Of a DNA stretch of 64,000 nt, positions 49,053 through 61,205 are shown one piece after another. This DNA comes from Hormiphora californensis. Taxonomy: Eukaryota > Ctenophora > Tentaculata > Cydippida > Pleurobrachiidae. Positions within the stretch are counted from its first letter, which is position 1. Each line of letters opens with the position of its first letter. Location: NCBI GenBank assembly GCA_020137815.1, contig CM035359.1:5602856-5666855 (forward strand). The letters are read 5' to 3'. The position numbers were made by a program, and so were the translations under genes. Under the pieces are notes generated by a model, which did not search any database, was not told the origin of the DNA, and saw nothing but the letters and a program-made list of their open reading frames with translations.

Positions 49053-50051
49053 ATCCTCCTAAATCGTGTATAAAATTTGACAAAACATAAAATTTATAGG
49101 GGCAATGTAATTCCTTCACTAAATGGTACTAATAGGTCCCCCCTACCACCAAACGAAAGTTTACCAACCAACTCCATGGGGGGAGGTTCGATAATTGGCC
49201 ATAATTGGGTACCTGTATTTTCAGCCTGAGGCCAAAACCATAAGTACCCTTAAAATAGGAGTAGGGACAAATCTGAGGGCACTAAAGTGATCAGCGTCCT
49301 CGCATTAGTGGGGGTAGGTGGTGGAATTAAGTCTCTATCTCATCTGGTTAATTAGATAATTGGATAATTAGATATGCGCATAACCGTTTTTTGGCTATAT
49401 GGCTATAGCCACTTAGGAATGGTTTAGAGACGTTTCATCGGTGCCAATTTGTAGGCAAAGGCCAATTTATGGGGGGTCGACGTCGGGCTTTTAAGCTCTA
49501 TCTTCAACCGTTTAGCCGTTATTTGGCTTTAAAGGTGCTCAAAATCGGGCTTTTTACCGTTTTTTGCTCATTTTGAGTACCTTTAAAGCCAAATAACGGC
49601 TAAACGGTTGAAGATAGAGCTTAAAAGTCCGACGTCGACCCCCCATAACTTGGCCTTTGCCTACAAATTGGCACCGATGAAACGTCTCTAAACCATTCCT
49701 AAGTGGCTATAGCCATATAGCCAAAAAACGGTTATGCGCATATGTAATTATCCAATTATCTAATTAACCAGATGAGATAGAGACTTAATTCTACCACCTA
49801 CCCCCACTAATGCGAGGACGCTGATCACTTTAGTGCCCTCAGATTTGTCTCTACTCCTATTTTAAGGGTACTTATGGTTTTGGCCTCAGGCTGAAAATAC
49901 AGGTGTCAATTAAGGCCAATTATCGGACCTCCCCCCATGGAGTTGGTTGGTAAACTTTCGTTTGGTGGTAGGGTGGACCTATTGGTATCATTTAGTGAAG
50001 GAATTAAATTGCCCCTATAAATTTTATGTTCAAAGCACGATTTAGGAGGAT
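49053..50051. mobile_element. 1.0-kb palindromic element B, TA target duplication
   Basis: Near-complete palindrome with ends ATCCTCCTAAATCG and its complement, flanked by TA (49051-49052, 50052-50053). Its core (about 49211-49902) matches that of 15902-16901, starting ACCTGTATTTTCAGCCTG, but the outer 150 bp on each side differ completely. It sits about 60 bp after the CARS stop, in or next to the 3' UTR. Confidence 0.88.
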
Positions 50052-50194
50052 TATTAGTGTTTCACTCCATTGAAGAATGGTGGACTGTTGGTGTCCTTAT
50101 ATGTTTTATAGACAATCGGTGGCCGCGGCTATTAAAATAAAATTCGTGTGCGCGTAGTTTATTTGCGCGCGGCGAAATTGAGTTGAATTATGAT

Positions 50195-50315
50195 AAAGTC
50201 CGTTTCAAGCGACTTGACCCGTAATTCTTGGAATTTGGCGCATTGCGCGTGTATTTACAAAGGGGAAATCCTGAATTTCCAGGAATCTCAGGTCAAGTCG
50301 TTTGAAACGCACTTT
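50195..50315 (+). mobile_element. 120-bp MITE, copy 2
   Basis: Nearly identical to the complement of 32891-33010. It is followed by a larger imperfect inverted repeat (about 50305-50582: TTTAAAGTGCGATTTTTAAT and the complement of GGACTTTAAAG). Confidence 0.85.
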
Positions 50316-50387
50316 AAAGTGCGATTTTTAATAATGCGAACCGCTGACGCGCATTAATAATAACATAATTCCATTTGCGCGTGCTTA

Positions 50388-50757
50388 ATCCGGTTCCTGA
50401 TAAGATAGAGACTTGTCATTGGTCGCATTGGAAAGATAAAATTTTTCTCTTTTCAACGCAACCAGTATCAAGTCTTTATCTTATCAGGAGCCAGAGATAT
50501 GATCGAAACAACCGACAAAAAACTTTCCCACGGTGCGTGGGAATTTTTTGCGGTTCGCTTTATTAAAAATCGGACTTTAAAGTCCAATTTTTTATTTAAG
50601 CGACAGGCCGCCACGCATCAAAATGCAGCGCTTGAAATCGATTTCCGGTTCCTGATAAGCTAGCGACTTTTTCTTGGTGCCATTGGAAAGATAACAATTT
50701 TATCTTTCCAACGCAACCAGGATCAAGTCTTTATCTTATCAGGAACCTTACCGGAGA
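50388..50757. repeat. two palindromic CCGGTTCCTGATAAG modules
   Basis: Modules at about 50388-50500 and 50645-50757 each start CCGGTTCCTGATAAG, contain GGAAAGATAA and CAACGCAACCAG, and end TCTTTATCTTATCAGGA. They are imperfect hairpins about 110 bp long in direct orientation. Confidence 0.8.
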
Positions 50758-50800
50758 TATGTCCAATTAACCAATTGAGTGCGCGGCGGCCTGTCTTAGC

Positions 50801-51355
50801 GTGATTGAGCTTCAGCAAACGGTTATTGAAGCCCAAAAGCAACAACTAAGTGCAGTGTCAACTTCGGTGAAGAAGGTGAAAGCCTACTCTTCTGTGCTTG
50901 CACAGAATTGTGCTGCAACCTCCCCTAAAGTGGTAAAACCACTAACGTCGCACCACCCTACTCCCGTCCAACAGCCCGGAAGAGAGAAGAACCTGATTGT
51001 GTTTGGTCTCCAAGAAACAACCGATAGAGTAGCTAAAACTACTTTAGACGAACTTTTTGAGGAACTGCAAGAGAAACCGAAAGTGACAACGATGAAACGC
51101 ATCGGGGAAAGAAATGAGAAACGTCCTAGACCGCTCTTAGTATCCCTGGAGAGGAGAGCGACTCTCCTGGCGCTTCTCAAAAAAGCACGAAACCTCAAAG
51201 ACTCCAAACAGTTTTCGGCTGTTTATCTATCTCCGGATCTAACGCCCTCTGAACTGAAGGAGCAAAAAGCTCTCAGGTCCACTTTGAAACGGATACGACT
51301 AGAAGATCCAGACGGCTGCTATTTTATCCGTAACAATGTTATCCAAGTGGGATAG
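50801..51355 (+). mobile_element. LINE ORF1-like protein fragment (RRM-like)
   Basis: An open frame of 184 codons. It starts with a Gln-rich coiled-coil-like stretch and continues into a region resembling the RRM-like and C-terminal domains of L1-type ORF1 proteins: NLIVFGLQE, MKRIGE, RPRPLLVSLE, LLKKARNLKDSKQFSAVYLSPDLTPSE and a final NNVIQVG. Such proteins bind the retrotransposon RNA. No ORF2 (endonuclease/reverse transcriptase) is adjacent, so this is a fragment or an isolated copy. The exact LINE clade cannot be assigned. Confidence 0.72.
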
Positions 51356-51924
51356 TTCCCGACTAATTCACCGTTATCAGAGAACCGTGCTAGGAGCAGG
51401 CAGTCTGCTGCAGTCCCTTTCAAATGAAGGAAAACGAGTTGTCTGTAATTAAAACTGTGTCAGTGCGGGATATAAACTGTCATTTTTATTATTATTTATT
51501 ATTATTAAATAAAAAATTCGACTATAAAAAAATTAAAATCGTGGACTTCAAAAAAATTCAAAATCCCATAATGATTTTTACTGGTTTTTGGCAGTGGGTT
51601 GGTGATACTAGTATTAGGCTTTTTCGGTTTCCCGCCAAAATATGAAGTATGAGACTTAGACCCCCAGTTGTGAAGTTTGACATCATGGTCGTGTTTTAGC
51701 CCCGATAGATGTATGACAACCCTTCGTCAGATAGAGCGAGACTTTACAAACAATTAATATCAGTTGGATCAACGTGTAACAAATGTAAGCTTAAGATTTT
51801 AACTGTCAATTTAAGTGTCAACTAAATCCCAAATGAATGATTAATTAGTATTTAATTAGTAATTGAGATACGATTCTAGTAAATAAAACCCCAGCTGTGA
51901 CATTTTTTAATGGTTTTACTTCAG

Positions 51925-54900
51925 ATAAGCCTGTGGTAAAGACGACTCCAGAAAACAGCGCTGCTAGAAAGTCTGGTTTGGTCAGCAAGTCATGTCTTGC
52001 CAGTCGAATTGCTGCTCTCAGGAAACAAACGCAAAGTGACGAGGTAAACACAGTTCCAAGTCAGGGACGGCGCTGGGCCGTCGGCCCAGCAAGTCCCTGT
52101 GTGTCCGAAAATTTTGGACATTTTGAGGCGTTTTTAAACGATTTTAAGCATTTCTGAACTCCTTTTGTGAAAAATGGAAAAAAAGATGAAAGTTTCCTGA
52201 TCACGAGAAAAAAAATGATCTGCACGCACACACAATTTTCTGGGTGAACCGGACACCCTGGTCACGTCAAAATGCACTGTGGCGCGCGGAAGAACCCTCT
52301 TTATGCTCTGCCGTGCGTTACAGGTGCGCGCAGTGAACCTGGGTGTCCGGCAGAGCTCCGGACGGCCAGTGTTAAAATCTGGGTGTTTTGGGAGTGCTGA
52401 CAAACGGTTTTTTAGGGTTAGGGCTAAAATAGGGTTAGGGTTTGGTTTGGGTTGGGGTTAGGCCTTGACATTCCCTACTAGATAAACTTTGAATCAGCCA
52501 AAACGGTTGAGTGGTTTGGCGGTTAGAGCCATTTTAGTGAATCAACTTTTTTGGCAGCGCACACCTGTAAACAGGCCTCCAAACACCCAGATCGTAACGG
52601 CGCCCGCTCCGGACACCCGGCTGCGCGCAAATCCAAAATTTCGCAGTTTTCACCGATTTTTTTCAAATTCTTTTTGTTTTTTTTCCATTTTTTCTTCATT
52701 TCTCGGCAGGTGAGTAGAACTTCGCTCCTAATAAAAGGCTGCAATAAAAGGCTGCAATAAAAGGCTGCAGAAAAAGGCTGCAATAAAAGGCTGTAATAAA
52801 AGGCTGCAATAAAAGGCTGCAATAAAAGGCTGCAATAAAAGGCTGCAATGGATCACGTATCCAACTGGACTAAAGCGGGGGATAGACCGAATCGTCCTCC
52901 CCTAATAGTGTTTCGTATCACGTATCGGCTGTAGAGAGACCGAATCACCCTCCCCTAATTATAGTGATTCGTGTCACGTATCCAACTAGACCATAGGCGA
53001 TAGAGAGACCGAGATAGAGAGCGAGTACGAGTGAGAACTGAGAGAGTGAAAAATCAGAATCACGGTATGGTATCCTCTAATGAAAAGCGGTTACCAATTG
53101 ACTATGAGACCTCATCGGTCCCGATACGTGATTCTCTACCGCTATGTATTCTCCATTAGTCTTTCCGTATCGATCCACGATTCAGTAGAGGTAGTCAGTA
53201 ACTACTGAGAGTGTTGGTCTAATGAGGTAGGGTAGATCTATTGATTGAGCGTGTAGCACAATGACAGGTGGACCACCCAACCACTTGGTTCACCTATCGT
53301 AGTATTATGTGTGATTCCGCTCTACTGAATTGTGTACATAAAGACTATTGGCGAATAACGGTAGAAAATCAGTAATCACGTATTGGCACCGATTAGGTCA
53401 AATTATAGGTATTAGGTAACCGCCTTTCATTTAATTGATTAGAGGATATCATGAAACGTGATACAATACTTGATTAGTCGTCCATGATTCGGATCTCTCA
53501 CTCTCACCTCTCTAACTCTCTATCTCGGTAAGCGGTAAATACTCACTCGGTTCTTCACATTTTTCGGACGTTTTTGACCATAACTCAGCCATTTCTTGAC
53601 CAATTTGCAAAATCTTGGGCTCATTGGAAAGAAGACATTAAGAGCTTTCCAATGAGCTCTAAAAAATGAAAATCGGCGCAAAATGTGCGGCGCTATGGCG
53701 AAAACGCGCATTTTACGCCATAGCGCCGCGCATTTTGCGCCGATTTTCAATTTCTAGGGCTCATTTTAAAGATCTTAATGTCTTCTTTCCAATGAGCCCA
53801 AGATTTTGCAAATTGGTCAAGAAATGGCTGAGTTATGGTCAAAAACGTCCGAAAAATGTGAAGAACCGAGTGAGTATTTACCGCTTACCGAGATAGAGAG
53901 TTAGAGAGGTGAGAGTGAGAGATCCGAATCATGGACGACTAATCAAGTATTGTATCACGTTTCATGATATCCTCTAATCAATTAAATGAAAGGCGGTTAC
54001 CTAATACCTATAATTTGACCTAATCGGTGCCAATACGTGATTACTGATTTTCTACCGTTATTCGCCAATAGTCTTTATGTACACAATTCAGTAGAGCGGA
54101 ATCACACATAATACTACGATAGGTGAACCAAGTGGTTGGGTGGTCCACCTGTCATTGTGCTACACGCTCAATCAATAGATCTACCCTACCTCATTAGACC
54201 AACACTCTCAGTAGTTACTGGCTACCTCTACTGAATCGTGGATCGATACGGAAAGACTAATGGAGAATACATAGCGGTAGAGAATCACGTATCGGGACCG
54301 ATGAGGTCTCATAGTCAATTGGTAACCGCTTTTCATTAGAGGATACCATACCGTGATTCTGATTTTTCACTCTCTCAGTTCTCACTCGTACTCGCTCTCT
54401 ATCTCGGTCTCTCTATCGCCTATGGTCTAGTTGGATACGTGACACGAATCACTATAATTAGGGGAGGGTGATTCGATCTCTCTACAGCCGATACGTGATA
54501 CGAAACACTATTAGGGGAGGACGATTCGGTCTATCCCCCGCTTTAGTCCAGTTGGATACGTGATCCCTTGCAGCCTTTTATTGCAGCCTTTTATTACAGC
54601 CTTTTATTGCAGCCTTTTATTGCAGCCTTTTATTGCAGCCTTTTTCTGCAGCCTTTTATTGCAGCCTTTTATTGCAGCCTTTTATTAGGAGCGAAGTTCT
54701 ACTCACCTGCCAAATGTTTTGAATTTTTTCCCCGCCTGGGTTTTCCCCACCCAGATGCCTTTTGCAAAAAGGCATAGGGGGTTTAGAATTAGACAATTTT
54801 ACAATTACATACTAGTGAAGTGTCACGCTTTTCCTGTAACGTAACCTCCTGAGTTGCTGTTGGCAACTATCCAGTGCGGAATGCTGTCACTTACTGACTG

Positions 54901-57900
54901 AACACAACAGGAAGTTTGCGCACATGTGCGCGGCGCCTTTATGTTGCACTTGCAATTACAATTGTTCATAGATTTGTCATCGCGTCCTACGTCATTGTGC
55001 AATGAACATTGTTCTGCATTTGTGATCGGAACTGCGACTTATTATTACTAGGATATCACATAGCTCAGGCAACCCATCAGCTATACCGGCTCACGTATCA
55101 GTGCCCAATTAGAAGCAGGTGTGGCAACTGGCACATGCCAGATCACATGGTTGGCGGGGAAATCAGGCGGTATGGCATTATACCGCAATTATTCTTGTTT
55201 TAAATAAGTGGGTCAATCATGTAATTTTAGCTGATAATTAACCTACAAAACTAGATCCAAAAGCCAAACAAGTTTGATGGTAAAGTAGAGCCACAAAAAG
55301 ACGTGCAAAAGTTTTGATATGAAATTTCGAGCGGGGCCTTTCGCCCCTGGGATGCTGTTAAAATCGTGTTCTCGATCATGATAGTCAGCCGTTTATCGAA
55401 TTGTGAATGGATACGTGGCGACTAATTTGTCTCATATAAGACCGTACTCTTCGCACCGGGCTCGGTGCGGCTACGTGAGGCCGCGTAGCGAGTACGGTCT
55501 TACCCCAAAAGGTCTACTTGGATTTGAAACACGCCGCACAAAGCAAATGCTGTCGCACGCCAACTCTTCTCTCTATATAGTCTAAATGCGTCTCTCGCTT
55601 TTCCCACGCACGAAAGTCGGGCGAGCCTTTTTTAACACTTTAACGCACCGCGTTTCATAAATTTGCGTGTGATAAAGCAGGGTTTGGGGTATGACTGTCC
55701 TGAGTGTCCATCGAGGTTGTGCGATGTACAGTCAGTGTCTGACAATGACTAATCGGGGTGATACCGTGATAGAGGCGGAGAATCACATAGTCCAGTGCAG
55801 TTACCTAGTTGAAGTTTCCCCGACCTTTCAGCTTAAATGTGACTAACCTGTGAGAATAACTGGTCCCCACAATATAGCTGAGAAGAGAAGACAACGAATC
55901 ATGTTAACACACATACTAATAATAGTGGTAGTGTTAGGTATTTAGAATATTCAAGTGAAGATTTTCAGCGAATATATATACAATATATGTTATGCTACAT
56001 ATAGATATGTAATTGCATGACTCTAATAATAATAAATTAATAATATAATTAGTCACTAATTATATCTAAATCATACCGTTATCCTATAAAAGCTAACTGC
56101 AAGTTAATATATTGGACAACATAATATAATAATTTTCTTTATCTCTCTCACTCCGTGACCAAGCTATAAGTACTATCCAAGTTTGACGTGTCTGACGTCT
56201 GTGCTAGGAGAGTACTCCAACAAATCTTTTATTCTAATTTTCTCTCCATTCTCTTATTATATGTTTCTCTCTCAAGCATGTGTGCCAAAGCTAATGGTCT
56301 TGTTATTTTTCATAAAGCAGATCGGACACATCCCTCTCTCTTTCTTTTTTCCCTTCCTCCCTTTCTTCCTTCCTCTCCTCTCGTCTCTCTCCTTTCTCTC
56401 TTTTCCTTCTCTCCTCTTCTCCCTCCTTCCCTTTTCCCTCCTTTCCCTTCTCTCTCCTCTCTTTTTCTCTCTCTCTCTTTTTCTCTCTCTCTCCTCTCTC
56501 TTCTTTTTCCCTTCTCCATCCCCCCTTCTCCCTTTTTCCTTCTCCTCCTCTCTCTCTCCCCTCCTGGGTTGCCCTTCTTTAAACTCGGGATTTTCCCCTC
56601 CTTCCTCCGTTTCCTCCTCCTCTCTTTTCTTTGCTTGTCCGGGTTCTTCTTTGTCATATTTTTCCTTTTCCCCCCCCCAAAAAAGGGAAATTCTCTCCCA
56701 TTTTTTCTGTTTTTTCTTTTCCCCTTCCGCCCCCTTTTTCCCCCTCCCCTTCCCACCTTTTTCCTTTTCTTCCCTTTTCCCTCTGTTTGCTTAATTATTT
56801 AAAACCCAAAACGGGGAAAACAAACATCCAAAACAATGCGGCTCACCTGGTTTAGAAAAGTTTTGCATTTTAACCCCCCGTTTCATGATCAAAATATTTA
56901 TACTAATTTTCCCGTTTGGTAAGCCCTCAAATTCTTTTTTCCCCCCAAGGTTCCTAAAAATTTCTTTACAAAAAATAAATTTTTTTTTTGAACCCGTCTT
57001 TTTGAAAAGTTCCCAAAAAAAGCCCGTTAACAAAAACCCTGCAAAAGAAACATGGCAAACCCCGTACGACAATTCAAATTAACAAAAATTATTTTAATTT
57101 TTTTTTAAAGGGGTTTTTGGGTATTCCTTGCCAAATTTTAATTACAAATCTATAAAAAAACAACCCAAAAAAACTCCGGGTTTTAATTTAACCCGTTTGG
57201 GGGGAAAAATTCTTTGGGCCCCCTTTGTAAATCTTTTTTTTTCCCCCTTTCCTTTTTATTTGGGTTTTTGGGTTTTTTTAAAATTCCCCAAATTTGCCCT
57301 TTTTTGGGAGGATTTTTAAAAAAACAACAAAAAGGGCAAAAAAAAACCAAACATTATTTAAAAATTACCAAAAAAAAATGGGGGAAAGTTTTGGTTTTTT
57401 TCCCTTTTTTTTTTCCCCTTTTTTAAAACCGTGGAATTTTTACCACAAGATCAACTCCAAATTACGAAGTGTCAGTGCTCATCTCGGTGACGTTGCCAAT
57501 AGAAATTGAGAATCTTTGCATTTGTAAACCCCGGACGGATTTCATGATCACGTATTGTGATACATATTATTATCCGATGATTGGTAAGACGTCAATCTTG
57601 CCCCCAAAGTGTTCGCGTAAAAATTCTCTACAACGCTATTTTTTGTTTGAACCGTCGGGTTTTTGATATGATCAATTTAATGGAGCCCAGTTATGAACAA
57701 AAACCCTGGTCACGCAAAGACAGTGGGACACCCTGTACGCAACAATTCAAATTATTACACATTATATTGCACATTTTTTCTAGGGTCCTCTGGTGATCAG
57801 TAGCTCTCAGTTGGCTGGCTTAGAAGTGAGGATTAGCAAATCTACTAACAGCAACAGCAACAACACACGTCGAAACAATGCTAACAATAACCACCGTAAG

Positions 57901-59448
57901 TGAGAATTAAATATCATCGGCCGTCTTTCAGTATTCACATCTATTTTATATTTCCTACAATAATTCCAGTTTGATATCTAGTCCGGCTCAAGTCTGACTA
58001 TTCTGAACCAACAGGTCCAACTCTAACTATTCTGAACCAACAGGTCCACGCAGTAGCTCCTGTGTAACGAGAAACAATGCAAACGAGAGGACTGAGGTAA
58101 ATACAGTTAACTAGATGAGTTGAGTTTTGTGCATGATTACCGAAAAGCAAAAAAAATCATAAATACTATGTTCCCCGACTTTGACCAATTTTGACCATTT
58201 TTCCTAATCTATACAATATTGTAAACCAACTCCCAACATCATCGGACACTCATAATTTGAGCGTTTTTCGTGTTTAGACTTTAGTCTCGACAATTTCTTT
58301 TGCCACAGCTTGTGAAAAAGTGCTTGATGCATGCTGTGAGATGTAGACACAGAGACAAACAAATACATGTGGCGTGATATCACCTCTTATTTTCTCTCTG
58401 TCTGCCTCTCTATTCCTTTCTGAATTCGTCTATCTCTTCCACTCTCTCTCTCTCTCCCCTCCAAAGGTTTTTGATGCTGACGTCATGAGTGCTTGGTCTT
58501 CCTTTGACCTGAAAAGCTACGAGTTAAAGGAACCCCGACCGGCAACTACTGGTTCAGGTCGCAGCTATTCCTGTTCTTCCTCAACCACCACTCTATACAA
58601 TAAGGTAACCCCCCTTGGAGTTGGTTACTCGGAATAAGTAATGCTTCCCCCTTCCCCCTACCCTGGTAAAGTAGTAATAGCCCCCCCCCCCCTCCCACCT
58701 GGTAAAGCGAGGCAACCTGGTAAAGCGAGGCTAACTTTGCACAGAAGCCTTCCTCGAAGAAATTTTTGTGACGTCTACTTTCTAGATTTTAGAAGACAAG
58801 TGTCTCTCTCTCTTCACTTCAGTGATGTTCACTAGGTGATTTGAAATTTTGATAAGCAAAAATTTTATGAAACGTATTTTTGGTTTTATCCAACGGTAAA
58901 CGAGTCAATGAGTGAAGGAGGCAACTTGTAAACTGGCTAACTTTGCACAAAATCTCGAATCGCTTCCAAACTCAGTAAACTGATTCTAAGAATATGAAAC
59001 TAAAAATGAGTATTATAATTCCTAAAGCCTACTTTTGGGTTAAATAACAAAAAAGAAACCGATAAACATTATTTTACCAGGACGGAAGACCGATGTCAGC
59101 AAGGATGCAAAAGGAGCACAGAAAACTGGACCACATCTTGCAGACAACTGGTTCGAAGCTTATCAGAAATCTTGATGCTGACTATGACACGTTTCTAAAG
59201 GTGAGTTATTTGTATAATTATATTTACTTTTTTTGTTTTAAATTTTCTTTTACAGAAAACTTTCTGAATTTAATTATTTTACTCTTTCGTTTACCATCTA
59301 GGCTCTGAAGATGGAAAAGTGTGTGCCGAAAGGGGTATCTGATTCTGTTTTAGGGGAAAAATTGCAATTATCGGGGCCGAGACGTAAACTGCAAACAGCA
59401 AGGGGCAAAAATTCAAGAAAAATTCTAGGGGGAACTGAACTAGTTTGA
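51925..59448 (+). CDS. six-exon protein, partial at 5' end, function unknown
   Basis: I do not recognise it. Exons 51925-52043, 57784-57895, 58044-58096, 58467-58604, 59081-59200 and 59302-59448 all have AG/GT borders and keep one frame to the TGA at 59446. Content: a basic Ser/Lys segment (SAARKSGLVSKSCLASRIA), PLVISSSQLAGLEVRIS, an Asn/Ser-rich linker, VFDADVMSAWSSFDLKSYEL, an amphipathic MQKEHRKLDHILQT stretch and a basic C-terminal tail (PRRKLQTARGK). No domain is evident; the composition suits a disordered nuclear or cytoskeletal protein (inference). The first exon begins mid-codon, so upstream exons exist but were not found between 51356 and 51924. The 5.7-kb first intron contains the 2-kb palindrome. 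The link between the first exon and the rest is the weakest point. Confidence 0.55.
52411..52462 (+). repeat. degenerate telomere-like TTAGGG run
   Basis: TTAGGGTTAGGG, TAGGGTTAGGGTTTGG and GTTGGGGTTAGG blocks. This is too short and degenerate to be a chromosome end. Confidence 0.6.
52705..54711. repeat. 2.0-kb near-perfect palindrome
   Basis: Left end GGCAGGTGAGTAGAACTTCG, right end its complement. The arms of about 1 kb match almost throughout and meet near 53708 (CTATGGCG...CGCCATAG). Each arm starts with a 13-bp AATAAAAGGCTGC minisatellite (about 10 units left, 9 right). No TA or other target duplication is seen. Mirror-image frames at 53520-53896 are products of the symmetry. Either a foldback transposon or an inverted duplication. 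Confidence 0.88.
54712..56300. other. intronic stretch with little recognisable content
   Basis: Apart from the three-way palindrome at 55438-55501, only AT-rich sequence is seen. No exon is identified. Confidence 0.4.
55438..55501. repeat. three-way-junction palindrome
   Basis: Outer 12-bp perfect stem AAGACCGTACTC/GAGTACGGTCTT encloses two hairpins: CGCACCG/CGGTGCG (55452-55469) and GCTACG/CGTAGC (55470-55489). Confidence 0.85.
56325..57440. other. CT-rich and degraded, low-quality sequence
   Basis: 56325-56780 is CT-rich low complexity. From about 56640 homopolymers become inflated, and 56836-57080 reads as a corrupted copy of 57540-57760 (shared TTTCATGATCA, GGTAAG, CAAAAACCCTG and GTACG-CAATTCAAATTA). 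Frames here are not genes. Confidence 0.75.
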
Positions 59449-59829
59449 GTAATAATTCAAGTGCCTGTTTATACTTACTATGGAGCTATTCCTCCGTGAT
59501 TGAATCGAGCCTATAACTGGACTTGTTTGGGTTTATCTGTAACAAGGCCAGAACTGTACATCCGTACAAGAACTCCCCATTCTCACTGAGTTCTTTTAGT
59601 ATGACAGATAATATACGAGGTGTAATATATATATATAATAATGTATGTTTGTTTTGTGTATGTATTTTTGTTCAGGGTTTTTATGTGCTGCGTTTGATTT
59701 TGTCAGGGAAAGAGGATAAAATCTGGTTTTTGTGGAGCCACAATGCACCCTCATTCATCACGTCACATGTGCACAATAAGCATTGTATCCTTCTTTGATT
59801 ATTTTCGTTCCTTTTTGGTTTTTTCACTT

Positions 59830-60545
59830 TTTTGTTTTTGGGGGTTTTTTTTTAAACCAAGGCCCGAACTGTACTCCGTAAAGAAAATCCCCATTTCTCA
59901 CTGGTTCTTTTTGATGACAATAAAAACCCGGGGTAAATTTTTTAAAAATTATTTGTTTGTTTGTTTTGTGTTTATTTTGTTCGGGTTTTTTGTGCTGCGT
60001 TTTTTTTTGTGGGGGGTAAAAAACTGGTTTTTGGAGCCCCAATGCCCCCTCTTTCCGTCACATGGCCTGCTTGTTCCTTTTTTTTGTTTTTCGTTCTTTT
60101 TTTCCTTTCGTGGTTTTCTTTTCGTGATGTTTGGGATTCATGTTTTTAATTTTCTTCAGGGTGTTTTTTTTTTTTTAAAAAATTTAATTTTTTTTCCCTC
60201 CCTTTCTTTTCTCTCTTCCCCTCTCTCTCTCTCTCTCTCTCCCTCTCTTCTCTCTCCTCCTCTTCTCTCTTCTCCCCTCTCTTCTCCCCCTCTCTTTTCT
60301 TTTCTCTTTTCTTTCTCCTCTCTCTCCCCTCCCTCTCTTTCTTTCCCCCTCTTCTTTTCTCCCTCTCTCTCTCCCTTTCTATCTCTCCCCTCTCTTTTTT
60401 CTCTCTTTTTCCCCCTTTTTTCCTCTCCTTCCTCTCTCTCTCTCCCCCCCCTTTCTATTTTCTCTTCCTTCCTCCCCTTCCTTTCCCCTTTTCTCCTCTC
60501 TCTCTCTTTTTCTCCCCCTCTCTTTCCGAATTTTCCACCCCGGAC
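59830..60545. other. degraded copy of 59535-59790 plus CT tract
   Basis: 59850-60090 repeats 59540-59790 with inflated homopolymers (GAACTGTAC..CCGTA, CATTCTCACTG, TGTGCTGCGTTT, CTGGTTTTTGGAGCC). It then passes into CT-rich sequence 60190-60540. Confidence 0.78.
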
Positions 60546-61029
60546 GTTTTTTCTACAGAAAGAATTACAGGAGAAATAAGGGGAAAATTCTCATTTTGTT
60601 ACCCATCGTAGCTCCCATCAAAAACAAAATTGAACAAATTTTCGAAAAAGTTCCTCATCCCAGGGCGGCTCCAGCCCTATTTCGGGGGATGCATGGCTGA
60701 AAGCACTTCCCTAAAGTAGCATTTGCGAGGAGGCCCAAGGGGGCCCAGGGAGCTCCGCCCAGGGGGGGCCAGGGGCGCAGCCCCCAACCCGGGGGGCCAA
60801 GGGGGGGGAAAACCCCCCAAATTTTGTTAACTAAACAAAAATTTTGGGTTTTTAACTTTTTGAAACCCCGTATTGGGTTATCGTCGTTTTGAAAAAAAAA
60901 ATTTTCGCGCCAGATAAGCAGCTGGGGGAAAAAACCCGCTGGTTTAACAGTTTCCCCCCCCCTTTTTCACGGTTTCTCTTCATTTTTTAAAACATCGGTA
61001 AAAAAAGAGGGGAAGTTTGTAACGGCCCC

Positions 61030-61170
61030 CGTTTGAAGTTGGCTGTTCCCAGCGCGAGCTGGGGACAGCCAACTGGAGTTTAATCGCCCGGCAGGGCGAT
61101 TAAACTGGTTTAAATCCCGACTCCGATCCCGAGGCGCCAGCCGAGGGTGAGGGGGAGGTGATTTAAACCT
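61030..61170 (-). repeat. cluster of three GC-loop hairpins, copy 2
   Basis: Hairpins AGTTGGCTGT...ACAGCCAACT, AGTTTAATCGCCC/GGGCGATTAAACT and GGTTTAAATC...GATTTAAACC, ending CCTATAACG. Same order and outer motifs as 35506-35660, in the opposite orientation. Confidence 0.65.
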
Positions 61171-61205
61171 ATAACGCGATAGGCTAACAAACGTTCATAT
61201 TTTAT

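Noticed and set aside
53520-53896. two mirror-image 76-codon frames (minus 53520-53750, plus 53666-53896)
   Set aside because: They are the same sequence on both arms of the 2-kb palindrome, with no domain or splice context.
56183-56802. 200-codon Ser/Phe/Leu-rich frames
   Set aside because: CT-rich low-complexity and degraded sequence; two plus frames and one minus frame are open at once.
59743-60579. 278-codon plus frame
   Set aside because: It crosses a degraded copy and a CT tract; frames stay open because of homopolymers.
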